A DNA stretch of 64,000 nucleotides from Woeseiaceae bacterium (GTDB lineage: Bacteria; Pseudomonadota; Gammaproteobacteria; Steroidobacterales; Woeseiaceae): the NCBI GenBank assembly GCA_013042375.1, contig JABDQH010000073.1:62001-126000 (forward strand), given 5' to 3'. Positions 26,553 to 34,931 of this stretch are shown here, in pieces. How positions within the stretch are numbered: the first letter of the stretch is position 1; each line of letters opens with the position of its first letter. The translations under genes were made by a program, and so were the position numbers. A model generated the notes under the pieces. The model searched no databases and was not told the origin of the DNA. It saw only the letters and a program-made list of their open reading frames with translations.

Positions 26553-26942
26553 ATGGCGCGCATGGACGATCACGACTGCGACATTCACATCCACGTCGCG
26601 ACAGACTATGTCGACGACCAGTCGGAGCCCGATGCGGATCGCTACGTGTTCGCGTACACGATCACAATTTCGAACCAGGGACAGGTTCCCGCAACGCTCA
26701 TGAGCCGTCACTGGATCATCACCGACGCCAACGGCAAGGTACAGGAGGTCAACGGCGACGGGGTCGTGGGCGAACAGCCGCACCTCAATCCCGGCGAGCA
26801 GTTCCGCTACTCGAGTGGCGCGGTCCTGGAAACGCCGGTCGGCGCCATGCAGGGCCTGTATCGCATGGAAACGGACGGCGGCGCACGGTTCGACGCGCCG
26901 ATCCCGCCGTTCACGCTCGCCGTCCCGGGCCTGCTTCACTAG
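26553..26942 (+). CDS. apaG: ApaG protein (Co2+/Mg2+ efflux-associated)
   Basis: 129 residues from ATG 26553 (an ATG at 26562 would give 126). ApaG has a fibronectin-III-like fold and a loosely defined role linked to metal resistance and nucleotide metabolism. Conserved YVFAYTITISNQG, LMSRHWIITDANGK and GEQPHLNPGEQFRYSSG segments are present. It lies between rsmA and apaH as in E. coli. Confidence 0.94.
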   Translation: MARMDDHDCDIHIHVATDYVDDQSEPDADRYVFAYTITISNQGQVPATLMSRHWIITDANGKVQEVNGDGVVGEQPHLNPGEQFRYSSGAVLETPVGAMQGLYRMETDGGARFDAPIPPFTLAVPGLLH

Positions 26943-26961
26943 GTAGGGCCTGTATACGACC

Positions 26962-27780
26962 ATGGCCGTCTACGCAATTGGCGACATCCAGGGCTGCTAC
27001 GACCCATTTCGACGGCTGCTCGATACGATCCGCTTCGACCCGGACAGAGATACCCTGTGGCTGGTGGGCGACCTCGTCAATCGCGGCCCGAAGTCCCTCA
27101 AGACGCTGCGTTTTGTCAGGGACCTGGGCGACTCGGTGGTAACCGTCCTCGGCAATCACGACCTGCACCTGCTCGCGCTGCAATCGGGCGCCATACCCCG
27201 CGGCAATCGCTTCCGCACGCTGCGTAAACTGCTGGCGGCGCCTGATGCAGATGAACTGTGCGACTGGCTGCGCCATCGCCCGCTGGTCCACTACGACAAA
27301 AAGCTCGACACGCTGCTCGTGCACGCCGGCATACACCCGAGCTGGAGCATAAAGAAAGCGCTGAAACGCGCGGCCGAGGTCGAGGCCGCGCTGCAGGCCG
27401 ACGGCTACCGGGAGCTGCTCGCCAAGATGTACGGCAATACGCCGGCCTGCTGGTCGGGCAGCCTCGTCGGCTACAAGCGCCTGCGCTTCATCATCAACTG
27501 CTTCACGCGCATGCGCATGCTGACCGGCAACGAGTGCCTCGAGCTCAAGTTCAGCGGCTCGCCGTTTCGTGCGCGCAAGAGCCTGACGCCATGGTACCAA
27601 GCCGAATCGCCCGCATGGGGCGCGACGCGCATCGTATTCGGCCACTGGTCCGCGCTCGGCCTGCTCGTGCTGCCGAACCTCGTCAGCCTCGATACGGGCT
27701 GCGTCTGGGGCCGCCAGCTGACGGCCGTCAGGGTCGACAAGCGACTGCCGCGCGTCGTCCAGGTCGAGGGGCAGGAGTGA
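26962..27780 (+). CDS. apaH: Symmetrical bis(5'-nucleosyl)-tetraphosphatase
   Basis: 272 residues, E. coli ApaH 280. Hydrolyses Ap4A to two ADP; a calcineurin-type phosphoesterase with the metal motifs GDIQGC, GDLVNRGPKS and GNHDLHLL and a later HAGIHP. Removing Ap4A also controls 5'-Np4 RNA caps in E. coli. It is the last gene of the lptD operon; the convergent DHDPS-like gene ends 7 bp away, with no terminator hairpin seen between them. Confidence 0.96.
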   Translation: MAVYAIGDIQGCYDPFRRLLDTIRFDPDRDTLWLVGDLVNRGPKSLKTLRFVRDLGDSVVTVLGNHDLHLLALQSGAIPRGNRFRTLRKLLAAPDADELCDWLRHRPLVHYDKKLDTLLVHAGIHPSWSIKKALKRAAEVEAALQADGYRELLAKMYGNTPACWSGSLVGYKRLRFIINCFTRMRMLTGNECLELKFSGSPFRARKSLTPWYQAESPAWGATRIVFGHWSALGLLVLPNLVSLDTGCVWGRQLTAVRVDKRLPRVVQVEGQE

Positions 27781-27787
27781 TCAGGCC

Positions 27788-28750
27788 CTAAGCGAGCTGC
27801 AGGCCGCAGGTCTCGAAGGCCTCCCGGATAGCCCCCTTTTCGGCGTCGGTCAGCTCCAGCATCGGCGACCTCACCCGGCCGCCGACCTGGCCCAGGAGTT
27901 CCTGCCAGTACTTGCCGAAAGCCTGCGGCTTGTCGGCCGGCCGCGTGCGCTGCATCGCGTCGCGCACGGGATCGAGGCTGTCGCGCACGCGCCGCGCTTC
28001 CTCGAACCTGCCTTCGAACGCCAGCCGCGTGTACTCGTCCATGCGCTTGTCGACCCGCGTTTGCAGATGATACGGCGGCGAGGAGCAGAGGTAGAGACGC
28101 CAGCCCAGTTCCTCGATGTTGTCGAGCCAGTCGACCTCGGCCGAGGTCGACACCTGGATCTTGTCGCCGGCCAGGTGCGTGAGCGCCACGTACATCTCGC
28201 GCGGCACCGAGTACTTGATGGCGACGATATTGGGCAGCTCGGCGATGCGCGCGCATTCCGCGGGCCGCATCAGGTAGCCCGAATCCGGATGGCTCCACAT
28301 GGCAATGCCGATGTCGACCCGGTCGCACAGCGCCTTGTAGTACTGGTACAGGACCTCGCCGCGGTCATGTATGAAACTCAAGACCGGCGCGTGCACGACG
28401 ATGTAATCCGCGCCGCAGTGTTGCGCATGCGCCGACAGGTCGAGCACCGTGTCGAAGTTCTGGTCCGACACCGAGACCATGACACCCGCCTTGCCGGCGC
28501 ACTCGTCGACCGCAATCTCGAAATTGTGCTTGCGCTCCTCGAGGTTCATCGAGAAGAACTCGCCCTGTTTTCCGGCGATGAACAGGCCCTTGATGTCGAG
28601 GTCGTCGATCCAGTGACGGATATTCGACCTGAGGCCCGCTTCGTCCAACGACAGGTCGTCGCGGAACGGGTTCAGTGCAGCCGCCCAGATGCCGCGCATG
28701 TTCTCGCGGGCGTGGTCCTTCGCATCGAGCTTCGAGTATTTTCTGGTCAT
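27788..28750 (-). CDS. DHDPS/NAL-superfamily lyase of unknown substrate
   Basis: 320-residue (beta/alpha)8 class I aldolase-type protein. The Schiff-base Lys is kept in IVAIKYSVP. Two positions that define dihydrodipicolinate synthase differ: the GTTGE loop reads GKQGEFFSM, and the catalytic Tyr of PYY aligns with Phe in VLSFIH. It is therefore unlikely to be DapA; the reaction is unknown. It is divergent from an aldehyde dehydrogenase across 27 bp, which suggests that a 2-keto acid or its aldehyde product is passed between them. Hydroxyproline- and sugar-acid-degrading DHDPS homologues pair with dehydrogenases in this way. Confidence 0.8.
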   Translation of the reverse strand: MTRKYSKLDAKDHARENMRGIWAAALNPFRDDLSLDEAGLRSNIRHWIDDLDIKGLFIAGKQGEFFSMNLEERKHNFEIAVDECAGKAGVMVSVSDQNFDTVLDLSAHAQHCGADYIVVHAPVLSFIHDRGEVLYQYYKALCDRVDIGIAMWSHPDSGYLMRPAECARIAELPNIVAIKYSVPREMYVALTHLAGDKIQVSTSAEVDWLDNIEELGWRLYLCSSPPYHLQTRVDKRMDEYTRLAFEGRFEEARRVRDSLDPVRDAMQRTRPADKPQAFGKYWQELLGQVGGRVRSPMLELTDAEKGAIREAFETCGLQLA

Positions 28751-28777
28751 CGCCGAAATATACTTATAATTGGTTTC
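28751..28777. promoter_or_regulatory. 27-bp divergent promoter gap, probably leaderless on both sides
   Basis: The whole gap between two opposed ATGs. It holds TATAAT (28765-28770, plus strand), 7 bases from the dehydrogenase ATG, and TATATT (28757-28762, minus strand), 6 bases from the lyase ATG. If these are the -10 boxes, both transcripts start at or next to the ATG and the -35 regions fall inside the opposite gene. The -35 matches are weak. Confidence 0.4.
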
Positions 28778-30214
28778 ATGAGCACCTATCCCGACCTGCA
28801 CCTGTATATCGACGGTGAGTTTCGCAAGACGAAGCGCGACCTGCCCGTCCTGAACCCGGCAACCGAGGAGGAGATTGGGCGTCTGCCGCATGCGGACACC
28901 GGCGACCTGGACGATGCCCTGGCAGCGGCCGCCCACGGCTTCAAGGCCTGGAGCCAGACGGCCCCGGTCGACCGCGCCAACGTCCTGTACAGGGCCGCCG
29001 CGCTCATGCGCGAGCGCCAGGAAGAGATAGCCACAGCGATCACGGCCGAACACGGCAAGCCGCTGACGCAGGCGCGCCTCGAGGTGATCCGCGGCTGCGA
29101 GTTTTTCGAATGGGACGCCGGCGAGGCGACGCGCACCTACGGCCGCGTCATCCCGAGCGCCCCGGGTATTCGTTACAGCGTGCACCATCAGCCGATCGGC
29201 ACGGTTGCGGCGTTCTCGCCGTGGAATTTCCCGATGAGCCAGCCCTGCCGCAAGGTCGCCGGCGCGGTTGCCTCGGGCTGCTCGATCATCCTCAAGGCGT
29301 CCGAGGAGACGCCCGCGGGCGCACTGCATATCGCCAGGGCACTGCAGGATGCCGGCCTGCCGCCGGGCGTGTTGAACCTCGTGTTCGGCACGCCGGCACA
29401 AATTTCGGATCACCTGATCCGGGACGAACAGGTCCGCCTCGTGGCATTCACCGGATCTACCGCAGTCGGCAGGCATCTCACGACGCTGGCCGCACAACAC
29501 ATGACCCCTGTGCTCATGGAGCTGGGCGGCCATGCGCCCGTCATCGTCTGCGAGGACACCGACGTCGAGGCCGCGGCCATGAGTGGCGCCATGCGCAAGA
29601 TGCGCAATGCGGGCCAGGTCTGTACCTCGCCGACGCGGTTCTTCGTGCACGAGAGTATCTTCGACGAATACGTCGAGGTGTTCGTACGCCGCGCCGCCAG
29701 CACGGTCGTTGGCAACGGCACCGACCCCAACGTCGAGATGGGACCGCTCGCCAACGACCGCAGGATCACGGCACTGACGGAACTCGTCGAAGACGCGCGC
29801 GAACAGGGCGCGGACTTGCGTACCGGCGGCGGCCGACTCGGCGACAAGGGCTATTTCTTCGCGCCGACCGTGCTCGTGAACGTCCCCGAGTCGGCGCGCG
29901 TCATGCAGGAAGAGCCTTTCGGACCGCTCGCGATCCTCAACCCGGTGGCCTCACTCGAGGAGGGCATCGAGAAAGCGAACTCGGTGCCCTACGGGCTGGC
30001 CGCCTACGGCTTCACCAACCGCGCCGACTACGCGGATCGCATGATCGAGGGGATCGAGGCCGGCAATGTGTCGATCAACACGCTCGAGGCATCGCTGCCC
30101 GAAACGCCGTTCGGCGGCGTCAAGTCGAGCGGCTACGGCCGCGAAGGCGGTACCGAGGGCCTGCACAACTACATGATCACGAAGAACATCTCGCACAGCT
30201 TCAAGATCGTCTAG
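28778..30214 (+). CDS. NAD(P)-dependent aldehyde dehydrogenase, succinate-semialdehyde type
   Basis: 478-residue ALDH-superfamily enzyme. Catalytic Cys is in GQVCTSP, the general-base Glu in MELGGHAPV, and the cofactor loop is FTGSTAVGRH; PWNFPMSQPCRKVAGA is the conserved oxyanion-hole region. Closest in style to succinate- and alpha-ketoglutarate-semialdehyde dehydrogenases. Substrate is not certain. It faces the DHDPS-like lyase, which suggests oxidation of a semialdehyde produced in the same catabolic path. No Shine-Dalgarno is visible before the ATG, in line with a leaderless transcript. Confidence 0.88.
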   Translation: MSTYPDLHLYIDGEFRKTKRDLPVLNPATEEEIGRLPHADTGDLDDALAAAAHGFKAWSQTAPVDRANVLYRAAALMRERQEEIATAITAEHGKPLTQARLEVIRGCEFFEWDAGEATRTYGRVIPSAPGIRYSVHHQPIGTVAAFSPWNFPMSQPCRKVAGAVASGCSIILKASEETPAGALHIARALQDAGLPPGVLNLVFGTPAQISDHLIRDEQVRLVAFTGSTAVGRHLTTLAAQHMTPVLMELGGHAPVIVCEDTDVEAAAMSGAMRKMRNAGQVCTSPTRFFVHESIFDEYVEVFVRRAASTVVGNGTDPNVEMGPLANDRRITALTELVEDAREQGADLRTGGGRLGDKGYFFAPTVLVNVPESARVMQEEPFGPLAILNPVASLEEGIEKANSVPYGLAAYGFTNRADYADRMIEGIEAGNVSINTLEASLPETPFGGVKSSGYGREGGTEGLHNYMITKNISHSFKIV

Positions 30215-30239
30215 CCAGCCAGGCCAGGATGGCCGCCTT

Positions 30240-30905
30240 CTATTGCTGTTGCCCCTGGTTCATGAGGTCTTGCAAGCCCGGCATGTTGGACAGGTCCGGA
30301 CCTGCGGTGATCGGGACATCCTGGTAGAGCGTGTAGTTCTCCTCGGGGCCGCCGTCACCGATGGAAACATTGGTCGCGACCATGAGGTTTCCCATGATGG
30401 ACTGTTCGAGCATCAGGCCCTCATCGGTCAGGCAGACCGTACCTAGCATGGGCGCGCTGTAAACATCGCACGAGGTGTCGGCGATGGTCTTCGTCGCTCC
30501 GGTTGGCGTATAACCCATTGCGGCAATGAACGCGTCTGCCGTGTCGCCGGGACCCGAGTTCTGCATGGCGTTGACCATCTGGTCGTACATCGGATTGGTC
30601 ATCTTGGTCCCGGTATTCGTACTGAGATCGATGACATAGATCGTAGGACCAATCGTGATGCTGTGCTGGTTCGTTGACTGACTAAAGCCGCCAAAGCTCA
30701 TGGTGATGTCCTGGATCTCATACTGCTCATAGGCGTAATCGCGATGGCAGCGCGTGTATGTTCCCTGCTGCATGTCGCCCGACGCTGCATAGTCAATGCA
30801 GACTGCCTCGACGAGGGACAGCATCGGGGTATTGTCATCTGCGACTATGAAAGCGCCAGGTACTGCAACCAGAACAAGAAGGGCAACGGTATCTTTAAGC
30901 TTCAT
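30240..30905 (-). CDS. Secreted protein of unknown function
   Basis: 221 residues from ATG 30905, which has a GAGGAG about 7 nt upstream. Signal peptide MKLKDTVALLVLVAVPGAFIVA with cleavage near residue 22. The mature part is acidic, rich in Met, Asn, Gly and Thr, has four cysteines in two pairs and ends in a Gln-rich tail. Beta-rich segments such as SITIGPTIYVIDLSTN recall small periplasmic proteins of the DUF4412 kind, but I cannot assign a family. It lies 25 bp beyond the convergent dehydrogenase. Confidence 0.7.
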   Translation of the reverse strand: MKLKDTVALLVLVAVPGAFIVADDNTPMLSLVEAVCIDYAASGDMQQGTYTRCHRDYAYEQYEIQDITMSFGGFSQSTNQHSITIGPTIYVIDLSTNTGTKMTNPMYDQMVNAMQNSGPGDTADAFIAAMGYTPTGATKTIADTSCDVYSAPMLGTVCLTDEGLMLEQSIMGNLMVATNVSIGDGGPEENYTLYQDVPITAGPDLSNMPGLQDLMNQGQQQ

Positions 30906-31142
30906 GTGAATCTCCTCTCGTACTCCGCCAACTCTGCGAATCAAAGAACTGGCGGTAAGCGCCCCGTGGGCGCCACCAAGACCTCCACCACCTGCATACT
31001 CAGCCAATCTGCCACGACAAACAGCGCTGTGATGCAACGAACAACACAACGCCCGAGTACCGATGACAGATTTATATCGACAATAATTGCCGACAGCCAG
31101 GCCTTGCACAATCCGTACTGGCCGCAAGCCGGCAGGCGGCCG

Positions 31143-31361
31143 CTACGGTTCGCTTTTTCGGCCAGTCAGGTTCGGTCGCCACGCGCCGGTGATTGCGTAG
31201 AACAACAAATAAACGCCGAGCAGGATACCGCCAATCGCCATGTAGCCAGCCAGGAGAACGCTCACATCGTATTCCATTACCAGCAAATTAAGAGCCAGTA
31301 CGGCTGTGCCGACCAGGATGGCCAGACCGACCGCACCGCAAACGATTCTAAGTGCCATCAT
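31143..31361 (-). CDS. Small two-TM membrane protein
   Basis: 72 residues with two hydrophobic helices (about 5-28 and 36-60) and a short basic tail ending RPNLTGRKSEP. No family recognised. No clear Shine-Dalgarno; a second ATG follows at once. Together with the neighbouring small membrane proteins it marks an accessory stretch. The 237 bp between it and the upstream start at 30905 hold no other gene that I can see. Confidence 0.5.
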   Translation of the reverse strand: MMALRIVCGAVGLAILVGTAVLALNLLVMEYDVSVLLAGYMAIGGILLGVYLLFYAITGAWRPNLTGRKSEP

Positions 31362-31501
31362 TGTTGCGAATACCGCGCATCCGTTTCACTCAGGAGCGGT
31401 CATTCTACCGTGATTCACCTGGACCGCCGGAATCGCCCAAGAGTGATTATCGCCACAGCGCGGATCGCAGCCCGCTTATCGACTGTGCGAAACTGCCCGC
31501 T

Positions 31502-32305
31502 ATGTTCGTCAGACACTATGGGAAAGCAGGACCATTGGTACTCGTGCTACATGGCGGTCCCGGCGCGACAGGAGAGGTGGCTCCGCTAGCTAGAGGCATT
31601 TCAGGATATTGCCGCGCGATCGAACCATGGCAACGAGGCAGCGGAAGGCTACCTTTGACTGTCGCTCGTCACGTTGCCGACCTTCACGAGCTTGCTACCG
31701 ACCTGAGCGGAGATTCTCCTGTGGCAATTGTCGGCCACTCCTGGGGCGCCATGCTGGCGCTTTGTTATGCCGCCGAGCACCCGGGCAGAGCCGGACCGGT
31801 CGTCCTGGTCGGTTGTGGCACGTTCGATCAGGCTGGACGGAGACGAATGCAGGCAACTATCGAGGAACGCACGGATGACGACTTGCGGGACCGTATTCGC
31901 CGGGTATCGACTCACGCCACCGATCCGGCCGATCAGTTCATTCAGGTCTGCAAGCTGACACGACATATATTTGACTGCGATCCCATCGAGCCGTACGCCG
32001 ACAAAGATGAGTCTGAGCCATTTGACCTGCAGGCTCACGATGAGACGTGGAACGACATGCGAAGACTGCAGGACGACGGTACTTACCCTCGCGCGTTCAC
32101 GGCCATCGAATCCCCGGTTCTGATGTTGCACGGACAATATGACCCCCATCCCGGCACGATGATTCGGGACAGCCTGCTTCCCTACGTTCCTCAGCTGGAG
32201 TACCACGAGTATGAGCGTTGTGGACACAGCCCATGGATAGAGAAATCTACTCGCGACGTGTTCTTTGCCGATGTTTGCGAGTGGCTGAAAGAGAGGTCAA
32301 CCTAG
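31502..32305 (+). CDS. Alpha/beta hydrolase
   Basis: 267-residue hydrolase with HGGPG (oxyanion segment, as in proline iminopeptidases), nucleophile GHSWG, acid in HGQYDPHP and base in CGHSPW: an intact Ser-Asp-His triad. The ATG at 31502 starts 17 residues before HGGPG; the frame upstream lacks homology-like sequence. Substrate unknown; esterase or peptidase activity is likely. It is the only plus-strand gene of the 30-35 kb accessory stretch. Confidence 0.85.
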   Translation: MFVRHYGKAGPLVLVLHGGPGATGEVAPLARGISGYCRAIEPWQRGSGRLPLTVARHVADLHELATDLSGDSPVAIVGHSWGAMLALCYAAEHPGRAGPVVLVGCGTFDQAGRRRMQATIEERTDDDLRDRIRRVSTHATDPADQFIQVCKLTRHIFDCDPIEPYADKDESEPFDLQAHDETWNDMRRLQDDGTYPRAFTAIESPVLMLHGQYDPHPGTMIRDSLLPYVPQLEYHEYERCGHSPWIEKSTRDVFFADVCEWLKERST

Positions 32306-32441
32306 ACCTGTCGTGATCATTCCGGCGCTGTGCCTTGCGTCGTGCGCTCCCTTTGGAAACGGCTGCGACTAATTCGGCGACTTCAGAATTTCCATAGGTC
32401 GCACTGTCACATCCTCAGCTCTTCCCACGGCACCGGCAAAC

Positions 32442-32849
32442 TCACTTGTCCAGGATCTCTTTCCTTGCGTCCGCCAGCCCCGAGGTCAGTAGCACCCAGC
32501 CGCCGACGAGCGTCCCGCCGATGGGCCAGGGAAGGCCGACCACGATACCGGCCACAAGTGCCTTTAAGGCAGCACTCCACGACGCATCGTTTGCCGCCTT
32601 CCTCTGAGCCAGGAACGTGCCCCCGCTACCCAGCACAAAGCCGAGGATCATCACGGCAGGCGTCGCTAGCCAAGCCGAAAGGACGTTCGAAGAAAACAAC
32701 AGCCAGTCCAGTACAAGGATCCACACGCCCGTGGCGGGGAGGATGAATCGCCGCTGCTTTGGTTTGAAGAGCCAGCGCACGAGACCTCCGGACTGGTGCG
32801 ACGGTGCTCGCTCCTCCGCTTCCGAATTTTCGTCTTTGATCTTGGTCAT
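32442..32849 (-). CDS. Membrane protein of unknown function
   Basis: 135 residues: a charged N-terminus of about 35 residues, then three or four membrane helices (about 38-56, 60-80, 90-120), including the Gly- and Pro-rich segment ALVAGIVVGLPWPIGGTLVGG. No family recognised. The ATG lies 10 bp after the stop of the next upstream gene on the same strand, so the two may be co-transcribed. Confidence 0.6.
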   Translation of the reverse strand: MTKIKDENSEAEERAPSHQSGGLVRWLFKPKQRRFILPATGVWILVLDWLLFSSNVLSAWLATPAVMILGFVLGSGGTFLAQRKAANDASWSAALKALVAGIVVGLPWPIGGTLVGGWVLLTSGLADARKEILDK

Positions 32850-32859
32850 GACAGGGCCA

Positions 32860-33345
32860 TCATTTCCTGATTAGATGTTTTTGAAACACCCGCCAGGCAC
32901 ACCATGCGGCCCAAAACCCCGCAAGTTGAGCTACGCCGGTTAGTTCAAACAGCATGTTGTCTGGCAAATGGTAGGTGGGAGCAGGAAAAAGTCGTAACAG
33001 GACCTCTTGAGATACTCCGCCGAAAAACAGAATATTTTTCAGCACATGCGAGTAGACACACTCGAATAGAGTAAATCCGGCCTGGAAAACTACGCCGCTA
33101 AACAAGACGAACCACGCCGCGATATTGGCGACTGGCCGATTTGCATACTTCCAAAGCAAAAACAACATAGAAAGAACGAACAGTACGAAAGCCGGTATCC
33201 ACAGCGAGACAGCCAGCCGCCATGGAGTCTCATACGCAAGAGCACCGTATACGTGATGGCCACTGGATATTAGTCCCGCGACCGAAACGCTAACTGCCGC
33301 AGTGACGAATGTCCTTCTTGACTGAGCGTGACCTGATGAACTCAT
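32860..33345 (-). CDS. Membrane protein of unknown function
   Basis: 161 residues from ATG 33345, preferred over 33414 because GAAGGG lies about 9 nt upstream. Four hydrophobic helices (about 10-30, 45-65, 72-95, 130-150) with a conserved-looking SGHHVYGALAYETPWR loop between the first two. Family not recognised. Codon use is less GC-rich than in the flanking housekeeping genes. Confidence 0.6.
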   Translation of the reverse strand: MSSSGHAQSRRTFVTAAVSVSVAGLISSGHHVYGALAYETPWRLAVSLWIPAFVLFVLSMLFLLWKYANRPVANIAAWFVLFSGVVFQAGFTLFECVYSHVLKNILFFGGVSQEVLLRLFPAPTYHLPDNMLFELTGVAQLAGFWAAWCAWRVFQKHLIRK

Positions 33346-33466
33346 CGCGTATCGCCCTTCTTCGTTAGCTACCTTGGCAAATTCCACCGGCTGCAATGGG
33401 CCGGTTTCAATCATCCAAATTCAAGACGTTTGGCCGGCGACTCTCGGCCAGAAGGGGATCGTGGCA

Positions 33467-33658
33467 CTAGTTACGACGGAGCCGGAATGCCCACAACGCC
33501 AATCCCGTCGGTACGACGAAACCCACCCATGAAACGAGCATCGGGACTTCAAATTCATCGACCTGGACAGGCACTCCGAAAACAATCCTCAGTAGATGAG
33601 CCATTGCAACCATAGAAAAAAGAATGCCCGATACAACGCAATAGTCCTGATGCCCCAT
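33467..33658 (-). CDS. Small two-TM membrane protein
   Basis: 63 residues with two helices (about 9-27 and 41-58) separated by a short loop VPVQVDEFEVP and a basic end RLRRN. Excellent AGGAGG ribosome-binding site 7 nt before the ATG supports the gene. Proteins of this length and pattern (VSG, HLLRI, PMLVSWVGF) occur widely in proteobacteria, with no known function. Confidence 0.65.
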   Translation of the reverse strand: MGHQDYCVVSGILFSMVAMAHLLRIVFGVPVQVDEFEVPMLVSWVGFVVPTGLALWAFRLRRN

Positions 33659-34075
33659 CTCTGTCCTCCTGCACCGCGATGACCTGTCCGCCGTCGGAGC
33701 ATGTCAATGCCTAGTCACGAATGACTGGAAAGGGTCAATAGCGAAGATTATAGCGCGATCCGCCTGGGCGACTGGTTCCGAGAGGCAACGATTAGCTCAC
33801 AGATTGCAACCAGCGCATAGATTCCGGTATTGCGACGGGCCCGACTATGACGGTTTCGCGAAAATCTCGGAGGCCATTGCCAGCCAATCGATCGCGAAGA
33901 CCAAGAAATAGCCAGACCTCTATCGGCAAGCCGACCGCACGAGTGCGGCCATTGTAGCGTAAGCGGATTGGGCGGCTACATTCAGCCAGAGGAAGTCATC
34001 GAGCCCGATCATGTCGCTACGTCTCAGGCTGGGATTGGAACTATTAACGGAAGCGCTGCACTCGGAATACTCGAC
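33659..34075. other. 417-bp stretch without a convincing gene
   Basis: No frame here looks coding on either strand. It contains a 6-bp hairpin (CCGCAC, GA, GTGCGG) near 33937 and generally lower GC. A 110-codon plus-strand frame starting at 33968 mostly overlaps the real minus-strand gene that ends at 34076 and is rejected. The stretch may be gene debris. Confidence 0.4.
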
Positions 34076-34573
34076 CTATCGGTGGCGCTTAACTCGAATA
34101 GTCCTTTCTTCGCCATCAATCCGCATTTTGTAGCCAAACGAGTCCGTCATTATCGTTGCGTTGAAATTGCATTCTTTAAAACGAAGATTGCGCCTGTTTA
34201 CTTCTTTCCAAACTTGGCCATTGTCGAAAAAGAAATACCAGTCACCGCGACCGCCTTTCTTGCACGACGTAATCAATCCGACGTATTGAGCGGTCGTTGA
34301 ACGACCAAGTTCATCAGGTAGCGGCTGAGCGTTCGATCGAGTCGCCGATTCGGCTTCTGCCTGAGCCACCTTTTCCTGCGGCGGCTTCTGGTCGGCTGGC
34401 TCTTCTCGAAGCACGCGGTCACCGAGGTCGTCAAAACAGGCGAGGCGCGCTTCTTTATCCGTCATTCTTGCGCAGACTTTGAGTTCTTCGACGGTGTCCA
34501 CCGGTTGCGCGGCACCGGAGCATGTGAACACCGCTATAAGGAGAATGAAAATGGCCGTGTTTGATCGAGTCAT
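34076..34573 (-). CDS. Secreted protein with N-terminal CxxxDxxARLxCFD motif
   Basis: 165 residues from ATG 34573, which has GGAGAGGG just upstream. Signal peptide of about 22 residues, then VCARMTDKEARLACFDDL, a Cys-bearing helix found at the mature start of many periplasmic proteins, a charged Gln/Glu/Ala linker and a C-terminal beta domain (DWYFFFDNGQVWKEV to EERTIRVKR) with two more cysteines. Role unknown. Confidence 0.75.
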   Translation of the reverse strand: MTRSNTAIFILLIAVFTCSGAAQPVDTVEELKVCARMTDKEARLACFDDLGDRVLREEPADQKPPQEKVAQAEAESATRSNAQPLPDELGRSTTAQYVGLITSCKKGGRGDWYFFFDNGQVWKEVNRRNLRFKECNFNATIMTDSFGYKMRIDGEERTIRVKRHR

Positions 34574-34704
34574 GCCCTCTCCGTCTTTCGCCATAATTGA
34601 TATTTGGCGTAGTTTCTATACTGGACTAAAGCCATGTCCGTTTTGTGGTTCTGATCGGCCTGGGCAGCTGCTTCCGGCCGGGCGCGGTCCCCAAACAGGA
34701 TACG

Positions 34705-34893
34705 CTATCCCATCCAGAATCCCTTCCGATGTGATACTCCTAACGTCTTACGGCAGGATGGACAAAAATAGATATACCGCTTTCCGAAAACGCCCCCGGA
34801 AAGCTCATTGTATGAAACCGTATTGATGTCCCTTTCGCAATGAGGGCACTTGGGCACGATCTCTGTTTCCTGCTTTAGGTTTAGTGTGCGCAT
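34705..34893 (-). CDS. Small zinc-ribbon protein
   Basis: 62 residues with two CxxC knuckles, CPHC near residue 16 and CPSC near 44, about 27 residues apart, predicting one structural zinc ribbon. Ends in a basic tail. Function unknown; it could bind nucleic acid or protein. It lies 38 bp downstream of the corrected stop of the channel gene. Confidence 0.65.
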   Translation of the reverse strand: MRTLNLKQETEIVPKCPHCERDINTVSYNELSGGVFGKRYIYFCPSCRKTLGVSHRKGFWMG

Positions 34894-34931
34894 ACGCTAG
34901 ATTCCAATTGACGGCTGGCCGCCATAAGCGG

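Noticed and set aside
33968-34300. 110-codon plus-strand frame
   Set aside because: Mostly overlaps the minus-strand secreted protein that has a signal peptide and good ribosome-binding site; no domain in the plus frame.
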